Source: Siphonodentalium dalli
Taxonomy: Eukaryota > Mollusca > Scaphopoda > Gadilida > Siphonodentaliidae
Length of the DNA: 64,000 bases
Direction: 5' to 3'
Assembly: GCA_032622095.1 (NCBI GenBank)
Contig: CP136061.1
Location: 42,539,797-42,603,796, forward strand
Shown here: positions 21,331-32,711 of the stretch, one piece after another
Layout: each line of letters starts with the position of its first letter
Numbering within the stretch: position 1 is the first letter of the stretch
Position numbers and translations under genes: made by a program
The notes under the pieces: model-generated
The model's database searches: none
What the model was told of the DNA's origin: nothing
The model's input: the letters and a program-made list of their open reading frames with translations, nothing else

Positions 21331-21402
21331 TTCCCATGCCGGGAATCGAACCCGGGCCGCCTGGGTGAAAGCCAGGAATCCTAACCACTAGACCACATGG
21401 GA
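21331..21402 (-). tRNA. tRNA-Glu-TTC: tRNA-Glu (TTC), unit 24 reverse
   Basis: 72/72 to consensus; anticodon 21367-21369. Confidence 0.95.
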
Positions 21403-21877
21403 TGGCCATAATTTTGTGCACGTTTAGTTCTCAAAATGTTTGGCGTCTGGAGTCTGTGACCGAATCTGATTCGAAGTATATTATAGGGCCCAATTTGGTG
21501 AAATTTCGGTCTGTCCTCATGCCTCGAACTGGAGCCTAGGTCACTCTCGCCGTTTTTCTGTGATAAAGTTACCCAGGTTCCGGAAATTGTGATAAAAGTT
21601 ACCCAGGTTGGAGAGGATTGTGATAAAGTTACCCAGGTTAATAGCATTTCATGTTTAGCAACAAATTATAAATTTTTGCGATCAAAATGACGAACTACGG
21701 TACTAATAATAATTATGTCTTAATTTATGCTTAATAAGGGCTATTACTTGCCAAAATTGAACAATATTTCCCTCTGTCAGTTTTAAATCGAGTTGATATT
21801 GTGAGATTTGCTTAACCTGAGTAACTTTATCACAATTCAAACATTTTGACAACTATACTTGCAAGAGAAAATGGCCA

Positions 21878-21949
21878 TCCCATGTGGTCTAGTGGTTAGG
21901 ATTCCTGGCTTTCACCCAGGCGGCCCGGGTTCGATTCCCGGCATGGGAA
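21878..21949 (+). tRNA. tRNA-Glu-TTC: tRNA-Glu (TTC), unit 25 forward
   Basis: 72/72 to consensus; anticodon 21911-21913. Confidence 0.95.
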
Positions 21950-22233
21950 AGGTGAATATATTTTGTCAAAACGTTTTGTTTGTTTTGTAGTAGAATTTTG
22001 CACCAAGGAGGTGTCACACGTTCTAGTCGCGACAAGGCAACCAAGGCAGTCCCATACAAAGCACACGCGACAGGCAAGTATATATTTCTCAAGATGTTTG
22101 AATTCTACATGACAATTTTCGGGCAGTCCGCTGTGGTGTGGTGTCGGAAATTTGAATGCAATTCGGCCTGCTCTGATTGTTGTGGAGAAATATTCTCGCA
22201 AAACTGAATTAAGTTCTGATACAAAATTTACCT

Positions 22234-22305
22234 TTCCCATGCCGGGAATCGAACCCGGGCCGCCTGGGTGAAAGCCAGGAATCCTAACCACTAGACCACA
22301 TGGGA
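22234..22305 (-). tRNA. tRNA-Glu-TTC: tRNA-Glu (TTC), unit 25 reverse
   Basis: 72/72 to consensus; anticodon 22270-22272; terminator T4. Confidence 0.95.
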
Positions 22306-22780
22306 TGGCCATAATTTTGTGCACGTTTAGTTCTCAAAATGTTTGGCGTCTGGAGTCTGTGACCGAATCTGATTCGAAGTATATTATAGGGCCCAATTTG
22401 GTGAAATTTCGGTCTGTCCTCATGCCTCGAACTGAAGCCTAGGTCACTCTCGCCGTTTTTCTGTGATAAAGTTACCCAGGTTCCGGAAATTGTGATAAAA
22501 GTTACCCAGGTTGGAGAGGATTGTGATAAAGTTACCCAGGTTAATAGCATTTCATGTTTAGCAACAAATTATAAATTTTTGCGATCAAAATGACGAACTA
22601 CGGTACTATCAATAATTATGTCTTAATTTATGCTTAATAAGGGCTATTACTTGCCAAAATTGAACAATATTTCCCTCTGTCAGTTTTAAATCGAGTTGAT
22701 ATTGTGAGATTTGCTTAACCTGAGTAACTTTATCACAATTCAAACATTTTGACAACTATACTTGCAAGAGAAAATGGCCA

Positions 22781-22852
22781 TCCCATGTGGTCTAGTGGTT
22801 AGGATTCCTGGCTTTCACCCAGGCGGCCCGGGTTCGATTCCCGGCATGGGAA
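22781..22852 (+). tRNA. tRNA-Glu-TTC: tRNA-Glu (TTC), unit 26 forward
   Basis: 72/72 to consensus; anticodon 22814-22816. Confidence 0.95.
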
Positions 22853-23136
22853 AGGTGAATATATTTTGTCAAAACGTTTTGTTTGTTTTGTAGTAGAATT
22901 TTGCACCAAGGAGGTGTCACACGTTCTAGTCGCGACAAGGCAACCAAGGCAGTCCCATACAAAGCACACGCGACAGGCAAGTATATATTTCTCAAGATGT
23001 TTGAATTCTACATGACAATTTTCGGGCAGTCCGCTGTGGTGTGGTGTCGGAAATTTGAATGCAATTCGGCCTGCTCTGATTGTTGTGGAGAAATATTCTC
23101 GCAAAACTGAATTAAGTTCTGATAAAAAATTTACCT

Positions 23137-23208
23137 TTCCCATGCCGGGAATCGAACCCGGGCCGCCTGGGTGAAAGCCAGGAATCCTAACCACTAGACC
23201 ACATGGGA
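23137..23208 (-). tRNA. tRNA-Glu-TTC: tRNA-Glu (TTC), unit 26 reverse
   Basis: 72/72 to consensus; anticodon 23173-23175. Confidence 0.95.
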
Positions 23209-23683
23209 TGGCCATAATTTTGTGCACGTTTAGTTCTCAAAATGTTTGGCGTCTGGAGTCTGTGACCGAATCTGATTCGAAGTATATTATAGGGCCCAAT
23301 TTGGTGAAATTTCGGTCTGTCCTCATGCCTCGAACTGGAGCCTAGGTCACTCTCGCCGTTTTTCTGTGATAAAGTTACCCAGGTTCCGGAAATTGTGATA
23401 AAAGTTACCCAGGTTGGAGAGGATTGTGATAAAGTTACCCAGGTTAATAGCATTTCATGTTTAGCAACAAATTATAAATTTTTGCGATCAAAATGACGAA
23501 CTACGGTACTAATAATAATTATGTCTTAATTTATGCTTAATAAGGGCTATTACTTGCCAAAATTGAACAATATTTCCCTCTGTCAGTTTTAAATCGAGTT
23601 GATATTGTGAGATTTGCTTAACCTGAGTAACTTTATCACAATTCAAACATTTTGACAACTATACTTGCAAGAGTAAATGGCCA

Positions 23684-23755
23684 TCCCATGTGGTCTAGTG
23701 GTTAGGATTCCTGGCTTTCACCCAGGCGGCCCGGGTTCGATTCCCGGCATGGGAA
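23684..23755 (+). tRNA. tRNA-Glu-TTC: tRNA-Glu (TTC), unit 27 forward
   Basis: 72/72 to consensus; anticodon 23717-23719; flank variant GAGTAAATGG shared with unit 29. Confidence 0.95.
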
Positions 23756-24039
23756 AGGTGAATATATTTTGTCAAAACGTTTTGTTTGTTTTGTAGTAGA
23801 ATTTTGCACCAAGGAGGTGTCACACGTTCTAGTCGCGACAAGGCAACCAAGGCAGTCCCATACAAAGCACACGCGACAGGCAAGTATATATTTCTCAAGA
23901 TGTTTGAATTCTACATGACAATTTTCGGGCAGTCCGCTGTGGTGTGGTGTCGGAAATTTGAATGCAATTCGGCCTGCTCTGATTGTTGTGGAGAAATATT
24001 CTCGCAAAACTGAATTAAGTTCTGATAAAAAATTTACCT

Positions 24040-24111
24040 TTCCCATGCCGGGAATCGAACCCGGGCCGCCTGGGTGAAAGCCAGGAATCCTAACCACTAG
24101 ACCACATGGGA
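24040..24111 (-). tRNA. tRNA-Glu-TTC: tRNA-Glu (TTC), unit 27 reverse
   Basis: 72/72 to consensus; anticodon 24076-24078. Confidence 0.95.
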
Positions 24112-24586
24112 TGGCCATAATTTTGTGCACGTTTAGTTCTCAAAATGTTTGGCGTCTGGAGTCTGTGACCGAATCTGATTCGAAGTATATTATAGGGCCC
24201 AATTTGGTGAAATTTCGGTCTGTCCTCATGCCTCGAACTGGAGCCTAGGTCACTCTCGCCGTTTTTCTGTGATAAAGTTACCCAGGTTCCGGAAATTGTG
24301 ATAAAAGTTACCCAGGTTGGAGAGGATTGTGATAAAGTTACCCAGGTTAATAGCATTTCATGTTTAGCAACAAATTATAAATTTTTGCGATCAAAATGAC
24401 GAACTACGGTACTAATAATAATTATGTCTTAATTTATGCTTAATAAGGGCTATTACTTGCCAAAATTGAACAATATTTCCCTCTGTCAGTTTTAAATCGA
24501 GTTGATATTGTGAGATTTGCTTAACCTGAGTAACTTTATCACAATTCAAACATTTTGACAACTATACTTGCAAGAGAAAATGGCCA

Positions 24587-24658
24587 TCCCATGTGGTCTA
24601 GTGGTTAGGATTCCTGGCTTTCACCCAGGCGGCCCGGGTTCGATTCCCGGCATGGGAA
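24587..24658 (+). tRNA. tRNA-Glu-TTC: tRNA-Glu (TTC), unit 28 forward
   Basis: 72/72 to consensus; anticodon 24620-24622. Confidence 0.95.
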
Positions 24659-24942
24659 AGGTGAATATATTTTGTCAAAACGTTTTGTTTGTTTTGTAGT
24701 AGAATTTTGCACCAAGGAGGTGTCACACGTTCTAGTCGCGACAAGGCAACCAAGGCAGTCCCATACAAAGCACACGCGACAGGCAAGTATATATTTCTCA
24801 AGATGTTTGAATTCTACATGACAATTTTCGGGCAGTCCGCTGTGGTGTGGTGTCGGAAATTTGAATGCAATTCGGCCTGCTCTGATTGTTGTGGAGAAAT
24901 ATTCTCGCAAAACTGAATTAAGTTCTGATAAAAAATTTACCT

Positions 24943-25014
24943 TTCCCATGCCGGGAATCGAACCCGGGCCGCCTGGGTGAAAGCCAGGAATCCTAACCAC
25001 TAGACCACATGGGA
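24943..25014 (-). tRNA. tRNA-Glu-TTC: tRNA-Glu (TTC), unit 28 reverse
   Basis: 72/72 to consensus; anticodon 24979-24981. Confidence 0.95.
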
Positions 25015-25489
25015 TGGCCATAATTTTGTGCACGTTTAGTTCTCAAAATGTTTGGCGTCTGGAGTCTGTGACCGAATCTGATTCGAAGTATATTATAGGG
25101 CCCAATTTGGTGAAATTTCGGTCTGTCCTCATGCCTCGAACTGGAGCCTAGGTCACTCTCGCCGTTTTTCTGTGATAAAGTTACCCAGGTTCCGGAAATT
25201 GTGATAAAAGTTACCCAGGTTGGAGAGGATTGTGATAAAGTTACCCAGGTTAATAGCATTTCATGTTTAGCAACAAATTATAAATTTTTGCGATCAAAAT
25301 GACGAACTACGGTACTAATAATAATTATGTCTTAATTTATGCTTAATAAGGGCTATTACTTGCCAAAATTGAACAATATTTCCCTCTGTCAGTTTTAAAT
25401 CGAGTTGATATTGTGAGATTTGCTTAACCTGAGTAACTTTATCACAATTCAAACATTTTGACAACTATACTTGCAAGAGTAAATGGCCA

Positions 25490-25561
25490 TCCCATGTGGT
25501 CTAGTGGTTAGGATTCCTGGCTTTCACCCAGGCGGCCCGGATTCGATTCCCGGCATGGGAA
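25490..25561 (+). tRNA. tRNA-Glu-TTC: tRNA-Glu (TTC), unit 29 forward, box B variant G52A
   Basis: 25541 is A instead of G, so box B reads GATTCGATTCC. This is the near-invariant G closing the T stem (standard G53), so both TFIIIC binding and folding are expected to suffer. Anticodon 25523-25525. Confidence 0.8.
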
Positions 25562-25845
25562 AGGTGAATATATTTTGTCAAAACGTTTTGTTTGTTTTGT
25601 AGTAGAATTTTGCACCAAGGAGGTGTCACACGTTCTAGTCGCGGCAAGGCAACCAAGGCAGTCCCATACAAAGCACACGCGACAGGCAAGTATATATTTC
25701 TCAAGATGTTTGAATTCTACATGACAATTTTCGGGCAGTCCGCTGTGGTGTGGTGTCGGAAATTTGAATGCAATTCGGCCTGCTCTGATTGTTGTGGAGA
25801 AATATTCTCGCAAAACTGAATTAAGTTCTGATAAAAAATTTACCT

Positions 25846-25917
25846 TTCCCATGCCGGGAATCGAACCCGGGCCGCCTGGGTGAAAGCCAGGAATCCTAAC
25901 CACTAGACCACATGGGA
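25846..25917 (-). tRNA. tRNA-Glu-TTC: tRNA-Glu (TTC), unit 29 reverse
   Basis: 72/72 to consensus; anticodon 25882-25884. Confidence 0.95.
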
Positions 25918-26249
25918 TGGCCATAATTTTGTGCACGTTTAGTTCTCAAAATGTTTGGCGTCTGGAGTCTGTGACCGAATCTGATTCGAAGTATATTATA
26001 GGGCCCAATTTGGTGAAATTTCGGTCTGTCCTCATGCCTCGAACTGGAGCCTAGGTCACTCTCGGCGTTTTTCTGTGATAAAGTTACCCAGGTTCCGGAA
26101 ATTGTGATAAAAGTTACCCAGGTTGGAGAGGATTGTGATAAAGTTACCCAGGTTAATAGCATTTCATGTTTAGCAACAAATTATAAATTTTTGCGATCAA
26201 AATGACGAACTACGGTACTAATAATAATTATGTCTTAATTTATGCTTAA

Positions 26250-26712
26250 AGGTACTCAACCCGATAAAACTCCTCTCAATTACTATTTCAATGGCTTCGG
26301 GTGTCAAAAATATTTGATTCGAGTCGAGGAAGTCACCCATCAAAGCTCAGATTTGTTAGATATCGATTTTAGAAATCTATTATTTTTCATTATCGGGAAT
26401 ACTATCTGGCCCAGAACTCAGTCAAAATTGCGTTAAAATTACCACTTGATTTTAGAGTTATTCATCCTTGTCTGTTTGAATAGATTTGGAGTACACATCC
26501 AGAGCAGATTACGGCAGTTATTGGTACTCATCTCGAGAACATAACAAATTTGAAAAATCAATATCTAATAACTCTGAGCTTTGTTTGATGGGTTCCTCGA
26601 CTCGAATCAAATATTTTTTACCCCCAAAGAAATAGTAATATAGGACCCTCTGATCGGATTGTTGTTGTTGGAATCTGTTGAGATGGGGACCCTCTTTACG
26701 GGTTGAGTACCT
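26250..26712. mobile_element. MITE copy 1, 463 bp, TTAA target site
   Basis: This non-autonomous DNA transposon is flanked by TTAA duplications (26246-26249 and 26713-26716). Its terminal inverted repeats are AGGTACTCAACCCG and the reverse complement. The empty site, GCTTAATAAGGG, is visible in neighbouring units. Inside, arms at about 26300-26375 and 26555-26640 form a long imperfect inverted repeat. It has no transposase. TTAA duplication with AGG termini suits Kolobok/T2-type elements better than piggyBac as I know them; family assignment is tentative. It is 6 bp shorter than copies 2 and 3 (AAAGAAATAG versus AAAGCCAAAGAAATAG). Confidence 0.9.
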
Positions 26713-26859
26713 TTAATAAGGGCTATTACTTGCCAAAATTGAACAATATTTCCCTCTGTCAGTTTTAAATCGAGTTGATATTGTGAGATTTGCTTAACCT
26801 GAGTAACTTTATCACAATTCAAACATTTTGACAACTATACTTGCAAGAGAAAATGGCCA

Positions 26860-26931
26860 TCCCATGTGGTCTAGTGGTTAGGATTCCTGGCTTTCACCCA
26901 GGCGGCCCGGGTTCGATTCCCGGCATGGGAA
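26860..26931 (+). tRNA. tRNA-Glu-TTC: tRNA-Glu (TTC), unit 30 forward
   Basis: 72/72 to consensus; anticodon 26893-26895. The MITE ends 147 bp upstream; the inverted motif and near upstream element are retained. Confidence 0.95.
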
Positions 26932-27215
26932 AGGTGAATATATTTTGTCAAAACGTTTTGTTTGTTTTGTAGTAGAATTTTGCACCAAGGAGGTGTCACA
27001 CGTTCTAGTCGCGACAAGGCAACCAAGGCAGTCCCATACAAAGCACACGCGACAGGCAAGTATATATTTCTCAAGATGTTTGAATTCTACATGACAATTT
27101 TCGGGCAGTCCGCTGTGGTGTGGTGTCGGAAATTTGAATGCAATTCGGCCTGCTCTGATTATTGTGGAGAAATATTCTCGCAAAACTGAATTAAGTTCTG
27201 ATTTAAAATTTACCT

Positions 27216-27287
27216 TTCCCATGCCGGGAATCGAACCCGGGCCGCCTGGGTGAAAGCCAGGAATCCTAACCACTAGACCACATGGGA
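27216..27287 (-). tRNA. tRNA-Glu-TTC: tRNA-Glu (TTC), unit 30 reverse
   Basis: 72/72 to consensus; anticodon 27252-27254; terminator T4 (plus strand GATTTAAAATTT), as in unit 41. Confidence 0.95.
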
Positions 27288-27762
27288 TGGCCATAATTTT
27301 GTGCACGTTTAGTTCTCAAAATGTTTGGCGTCTGGAGTCTGTGACCGAATCTGATTCGAAGTATATTATAGGGCCCAATTTGGTGAAATTTCGGTCTGTC
27401 CTCATGCCTCGAACTGGAGCCTAGGTCACTCTCGCCGTTTTTCTGTGATAAAGTTACCCAGGTTCCGGAAATTGTGATAAAAGTTACCCAGGTTGGAGAG
27501 GATTGTGATAAAGTTACCCAGGTTAATAGCATTTCATGTTTAGCAACAAATTATAAATTTTTGCGATCAAAATGACGAACTACGGTGCTAATAATAATTA
27601 TGTCTTAATTTATGCTTAATAAGGGCTATTACTTCCCAAAATTGAACAATATTTTCCTCTGTCAGTTTTAAATCGAGTTGATATTGTGAGATTTGCTTAA
27701 CCTGAGTAACTTTATCACAATTCAAACATTTTGACAACTATACTTGCAAGAGAAAATGGCCA

Positions 27763-27834
27763 TCCCATGTGGTCTAGTGGTTAGGATTCCTGGCTTTCAC
27801 CCAGGCGGCCCGGGTTCGATTCCCGGCAAGGGAA
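27763..27834 (+). tRNA. tRNA-Glu-TTC: tRNA-Glu (TTC), unit 31 forward, T67A variant
   Basis: 27829 is A instead of T, giving an A5-A67 mismatch in the acceptor stem. Promoter boxes and anticodon (27796-27798) are intact. Confidence 0.85.
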
Positions 27835-28118
27835 AGGTGAATATATTTTGTCAAAACGTTTTGTTTGTTTTGTAGTAGAATTTTGCACCAAGGAGGTGTC
27901 ACACGTTCTAGTCGCGACAAGGCAACCAATGCAGTCCCACACAAAGCACACGCGACAGGCAAGTATATATTTCTCAAGATGTTTGAATTCTACATGACAA
28001 TTTTCGGGCAGTCCGCTGTGGTGTGGTGTCGGAAATTTGAATGCAATTCGGCCTGCTCTGATTGTTGTGGAGAAATATTCTCGCAAAACTGAATTAAGTT
28101 CTGATAAAAAATTTACCT

Positions 28119-28190
28119 TTCCCATGCCGGGAATCGAACACGGGCCGCCTGGGTGAAAGCCAGGAATCCTAACCACTAGACCACATGGGA
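28119..28190 (-). tRNA. tRNA-Glu-TTC: tRNA-Glu (TTC), unit 31 reverse, box B variant G51T
   Basis: Plus-strand A at 28140 makes position 51 T, so box B starts TGTTCGA and the G51-C61 T-stem pair is lost. The same change is in units 40, 70 and 71. Anticodon 28155-28157. Confidence 0.8.
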
Positions 28191-28665
28191 TGGCCATAAT
28201 TTTGTGCACGTTTAGTTCTCAAAATGTTTGGCGTCTGGAGTCTGTGACCGAATCTGATTCGAAGTATATTATAGGGCCCAATTTGGTGAAATTTCGGTCT
28301 GTCCTCATGCCTCGAACTGGAGCCTAGGTCACTCTCGGCGTTTTTCTGTGATAAAGTTACCCAGGTTCCGGAAATTGTGATAAAAGTTACCCAGGTTGGA
28401 GAGGATTGTGATAAAGTTACCCAGGTTAATAGCATTTCATGTTTAGCAACAAATTATAAATTTTTGCGATCAAAATGACGAACTACGGTACTAATAATAA
28501 TTATGTCTTAATTTATGCTTAATAAGGGCTATTACTTGCCAAAATTGAACAATATTTCCCTCTGTCAGTTTTAAATCGAGTTGATATTGTGAGATTTGCT
28601 TAACCTGAGTAACTTTATCACAATTCAAACATTTTGACAACTATACTTGCAAGAGAAAATGGCCA

Positions 28666-28737
28666 TCCCATGTGGTCTAGTGGTTAGGATTCCTGGCTTT
28701 CACCCAGGCGGCCCGGGTTCGATTCCCGGCATGGGAA
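28666..28737 (+). tRNA. tRNA-Glu-TTC: tRNA-Glu (TTC), unit 32 forward
   Basis: 72/72 to consensus; anticodon 28699-28701. Confidence 0.95.
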
Positions 28738-29021
28738 AGGTGAATATATTTTGTCAAAACGTTTTGTTTGTTTTGTAGTAGAATTTTGCACCAAGGAGGT
28801 GTCACACGTTCTAGTCGCGACAAGGCAACCAAGGCAGTCCCACACAAAGCACACGCGACAGGCAAGTATATATTTCTCAAGATGTTTGAATTCTACATGA
28901 CAATTTTCGGGCAGTCCGCTGTGGTGTGGTGTCGGAAATTTGAATGCAATTCGGCCTGCTCTGATTGTTGTGGAGAAATATTCTCGCAAAACTGAATTAA
29001 GTTCTGATAAAAAATTTACCT

Positions 29022-29093
29022 TTCCCATGCCGGGAATCGAACCCGGGCCGCCTGGGTGAAAGCCAGGAATCCTAACCACTAGACCACATGGGA
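29022..29093 (-). tRNA. tRNA-Glu-TTC: tRNA-Glu (TTC), unit 32 reverse
   Basis: 72/72 to consensus; anticodon 29058-29060. Two extra bases upstream (GCCTATAGGTC, near 29227) make the unit 905 bp. Confidence 0.95.
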
Positions 29094-29570
29094 TGGCCAT
29101 AATTTTGTGCACGTTTAGTTCTCAAAATGTTTGGCGTCTGGAGTCTGTGACCGAATCTGATTCGAAGTATATTATAGGGCCCAATTTGGTGAAATTTCGG
29201 TCTGTCCTCATGCCTCGAACTGGAGCCTATAGGTCACTCTCGGCGTTTTTCTGTGATAAAGTTACCCAGGTTCCGGAAATTGTGATAAAAGTTACCCAGG
29301 TTGGAGAGGATTGTGATAAAGTTACCCAGGTTAATAGCATTTCATGTTTAGCAACAAATTATAAATTTTTGCGATCAAAATGACGAACTACGGTACTAAT
29401 AATAATTATGTCTTAATTTATGCTTAATAAGGGCTATTACTTGCCAAAATTGAACAATATTTCCCTCTGTCAGTTTTAAATCGAGTTGATATTGTGAGAT
29501 TTGCTTAACCTGAGTAACTTTATCACAATTCAAACATTTTGACAACTATACTTGCAAGAGAAAATGGCCA

Positions 29571-29642
29571 TCCCATGTGGTCTAGTGGTTAGGATTCCTG
29601 GCTTTCACCCAGGCGGCCCGGGTTCGATTCCCGGCATGGGAA
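29571..29642 (+). tRNA. tRNA-Glu-TTC: tRNA-Glu (TTC), unit 33 forward
   Basis: 72/72 to consensus; anticodon 29604-29606. Confidence 0.95.
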
Positions 29643-29927
29643 AGGTGAATATATTTTGTCAAAACGTTTTGTTTGTTTTGTAGTTGAATTTTGCACCAAG
29701 GAGGTGTCACACGTTCTAGTCGCGACAAGGCAACCAAGGCAGTCCCATACAAAGCACACGCGACAGGCAAGTATATATTTCTCAAGATGTTTGAATTCTA
29801 CATGACAATTTTCGGGCAGTCCGCTGTGATGTGGTGTCGGAAATTTGAATGCAATTCGGCCTGCTCTGATTGTTGTGGAGAAATATTCTCGCAAAACTGA
29901 ATTAAGTTCTGATAAAAAAATTTACCT

Positions 29928-29999
29928 TTCCCATGCCGGGAATCGAACCCGGGCCGCCTGGGTGAAAGCCAGGAATCCTAACCACTAGACCACATGGGA
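29928..29999 (-). tRNA. tRNA-Glu-TTC: tRNA-Glu (TTC), unit 33 reverse
   Basis: 72/72 to consensus; anticodon 29964-29966; terminator T7; 5' flank altered to GGGATATGCC on the plus strand. Confidence 0.95.
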
Positions 30000-30475
30000 T
30001 ATGCCATAATTTTGTGCACGTTTAGTTCTCAAAATGTTTGGCGTCTGGAGTCTGTGACCGAATCTGATTCGAAGTATATTATAGGGCCCAATTTGGTGAA
30101 ATTTCGGTCTGTCCTCATGCCTCGAACTGGAGCCTAGGTCACTCTCGCCGTTTTTCTGTGATAAAGTTACCCAGGTTCCGGAAATTGTGATAAAAGTTAC
30201 CCAGGTTGGAGAGGATTGTGATAAAGTTACCCAGGTTAATAGCATTTCATGTTTAGCAACAAATTATAAATTTTTGCGATCAAAATGACGAACTACGGTA
30301 CTAATAATAATTATGTCTTAATTTAAGCTTAATAAGGGCTATTACTTGCCAAAATTGAACAATATTTCCCTCTGTCAGTTTTAAATCGAGTTGATATTGT
30401 GAGATTTGCTTAACCTGAGTAACTTTATCACAATTCAAACATTTTGACAACTATACTTGCAAGAGAAAATGGCCA

Positions 30476-30547
30476 TCCCATGTGGTCTAGTGGTTAGGAT
30501 TCCTGGCTTTCACCCAGGCGGCCCGGGTTCGATTCCCGGCATGGGAA
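30476..30547 (+). tRNA. tRNA-Glu-TTC: tRNA-Glu (TTC), unit 34 forward
   Basis: 72/72 to consensus; anticodon 30509-30511. Confidence 0.95.
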
Positions 30548-30831
30548 AGGTGAATATATTTTGTCAAAACGTTTTGTTTGTTTTGTAGTAGAATTTTGCA
30601 CCAAGGAGGTGTCACACGTTCTAGTCGCGACAAGGCAACCAAGGCAGTCCCATACAAAGCACACGCGACAGGCAAGTATATATTTCTCAAGATGTTTGAA
30701 TTCTACATGACAATTTTCGGGCAGTCCGCTGTGGTGTGGTGTCGGAAATTTGAATGCAATTCGGCCTGCTCTGATTGTTGTGGAGAAATATTCTCGCAAA
30801 ACTGAATTAAGTTCTGATAAAAAATTTACCT

Positions 30832-30903
30832 TTCCCATGCCGGGAATCGAACCCGGGCCGCCTGGGTGAAAGCCAGGAATCCTAACCACTAGACCACATG
30901 GGA
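30832..30903 (-). tRNA. tRNA-Glu-TTC: tRNA-Glu (TTC), unit 34 reverse
   Basis: 72/72 to consensus; anticodon 30868-30870. Confidence 0.95.
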
Positions 30904-31378
30904 TGGCCATAATTTTCTGCACGTTTAGTTCTCAAAATGTTTGGCGTCTGGAGTCTGTGACCGAATCTGATTCGAAGTATATTATAGGGCCCAATTTGGT
31001 GAAATTTCGGTCTGTCCTCATGCCTCGAACTGGAGCCTAGGTCACTCTCGCCGTTTTTCTGTGATAAAGTTACCCAGGTTCCGGAAATTGTGATAAAAGT
31101 TACCCAGGTTGGAGAGGATTGTGATAAAGTTACCCAGGTTAATAGCATTTCATGTTTAGCAACAAATTATAAATTTTTGCGATCAAAATGACGAACTACG
31201 GTACTAATAATAATTATGTCTTAATTTATGCTTAATAAGGGCTATTACTTGCCAAAATTGAACAATATTTCCCTCTGTCAGTTTTAAATCGAGTTGATAT
31301 TGTGAGATTTGCTTAACCTGAGTAACTTTATCACAATTCAAACATTTTGACAACTATACTTGCAAGAGAAAATGGCCA

Positions 31379-31450
31379 TCCCATGTGGTCTAGTGGTTAG
31401 GATTCCTGGCTTTCACCCAGGCGGCCCGGGTTCGATTCCCGGCATGGGAA
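31379..31450 (+). tRNA. tRNA-Glu-TTC: tRNA-Glu (TTC), unit 35 forward
   Basis: 72/72 to consensus; anticodon 31412-31414. Confidence 0.95.
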
Positions 31451-31735
31451 AGGTGAATATATTTTGTCAAAACGTTTTGTTTGTTTTGTAGTTGAATTTT
31501 GCACCAAGGAGGTGTCACACGTTCTAGTCGCGACAAGGCAACCAAGGCAGTCCCATACAAAGCACACGCGACAGGCAAGTATATATTTCTCAAGATGTTT
31601 GAATTCTACATGACAATTTTCGGGCAGTCCGCTGTGATGTGGTGTCGGAAATTTGAATGCAATTCGGCCTGCTCTGATTGTTGTGGAGAAATATTCTCGC
31701 AAAACTGAATTAAGTTCTGATAAAAAAATTTACCT

Positions 31736-31807
31736 TTCCCATGCCGGGAATCGAACCCGGGCCGCCTGGGTGAAAGCCAGGAATCCTAACCACTAGACCA
31801 CATGGGA
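31736..31807 (-). tRNA. tRNA-Glu-TTC: tRNA-Glu (TTC), unit 35 reverse
   Basis: 72/72 to consensus; anticodon 31772-31774; same T7 and flank variant as unit 33. Confidence 0.95.
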
Positions 31808-32283
31808 TATGCCATAATTTTGTGCACGTTTAGTTCTCAAAATGTTTGGCGTCTGGAGTCTGTGACCGAATCTGATTCGAAGTATATTATAGGGCCCAAT
31901 TTGGTGAAATTTCGGTCTGTCTTCATGCCTCGAACTGGAGCCTAGGTCACTCTCGCCGTTTTTCTGTGATAAAGTTACCCAGGTTCCGGAAATTGTGATA
32001 AAAGTTACCCAGGTTGGAGAGGATTGTGATAAAGTTACCCAGGTTAATAGCATTTCATGTTTAGCAACAAATTATAAATTTTTGCGATCAAAATGACGAA
32101 CTACGGTACTAATAATAATTATGTCTTAATTTAAGCTTAATAAGGGCTATTACTTGCCAAAATTGAACAATATTTCCCTCTGTCAGTTTTAAATCGAGTT
32201 GATATTGTGAGATTTGCTTAACCTGAGTAACTTTATCACAATTCAAACATTTTGACAACTATACTTGCAAGAGAAAATGGCCA

Positions 32284-32355
32284 TCCCATGTGGTCTAGTG
32301 GTTAGGATTCCTGGCTTTCACCCAGGCGGCCCGGGTTCGATTCCCGGCATGGGAA
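32284..32355 (+). tRNA. tRNA-Glu-TTC: tRNA-Glu (TTC), unit 36 forward
   Basis: 72/72 to consensus; anticodon 32317-32319. Confidence 0.95.
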
Positions 32356-32639
32356 AGGTGAATATATTTTGTCAAAACGTTTTGTTTGTTTTGTAGTAGA
32401 ATTTTGCACCAAGGAGGTGTCACACGTTCTAGTCGCGACAAGGCAACCAAGGCAGTCCCATACAAAGCACACGCGACAGGCAAGTATATATTTCTCAAGA
32501 TGTTTGAATTCTACATGACAATTTTCGGGCAGTCCGCTGTGGTGTGGTGTCGGAAATTTGAATGCAATTCGGCCTGCTCTGATTGTTGTGGAGAAATATT
32601 CTCGCAAAACTGAATTAAGTTCTGATAAAAAATTTACCT

Positions 32640-32711
32640 TTCCCATGCCGGGAATCGAACCCGGGCCGCCTGGGTGAAAGCCAGGAATCCTAACCACTAG
32701 ACCACATGGGA
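32640..32711 (-). tRNA. tRNA-Glu-TTC: tRNA-Glu (TTC), unit 36 reverse
   Basis: 72/72 to consensus; anticodon 32676-32678. Confidence 0.95.

Noticed and set aside
26242-26436. Short open frames inside the MITE copies (also 56607-56789 and 60158-60340)
   Set aside because: Too short for a transposase, no catalytic motif, and overlapping the foldback arms.
26250-26712. piggyBac-type MITE on the basis of the TTAA target
   Set aside because: The ends begin AGG, not the CC(C/T) I expect for piggyBac. Kolobok/T2 also uses TTAA and fits better. Left open because no database search was possible.
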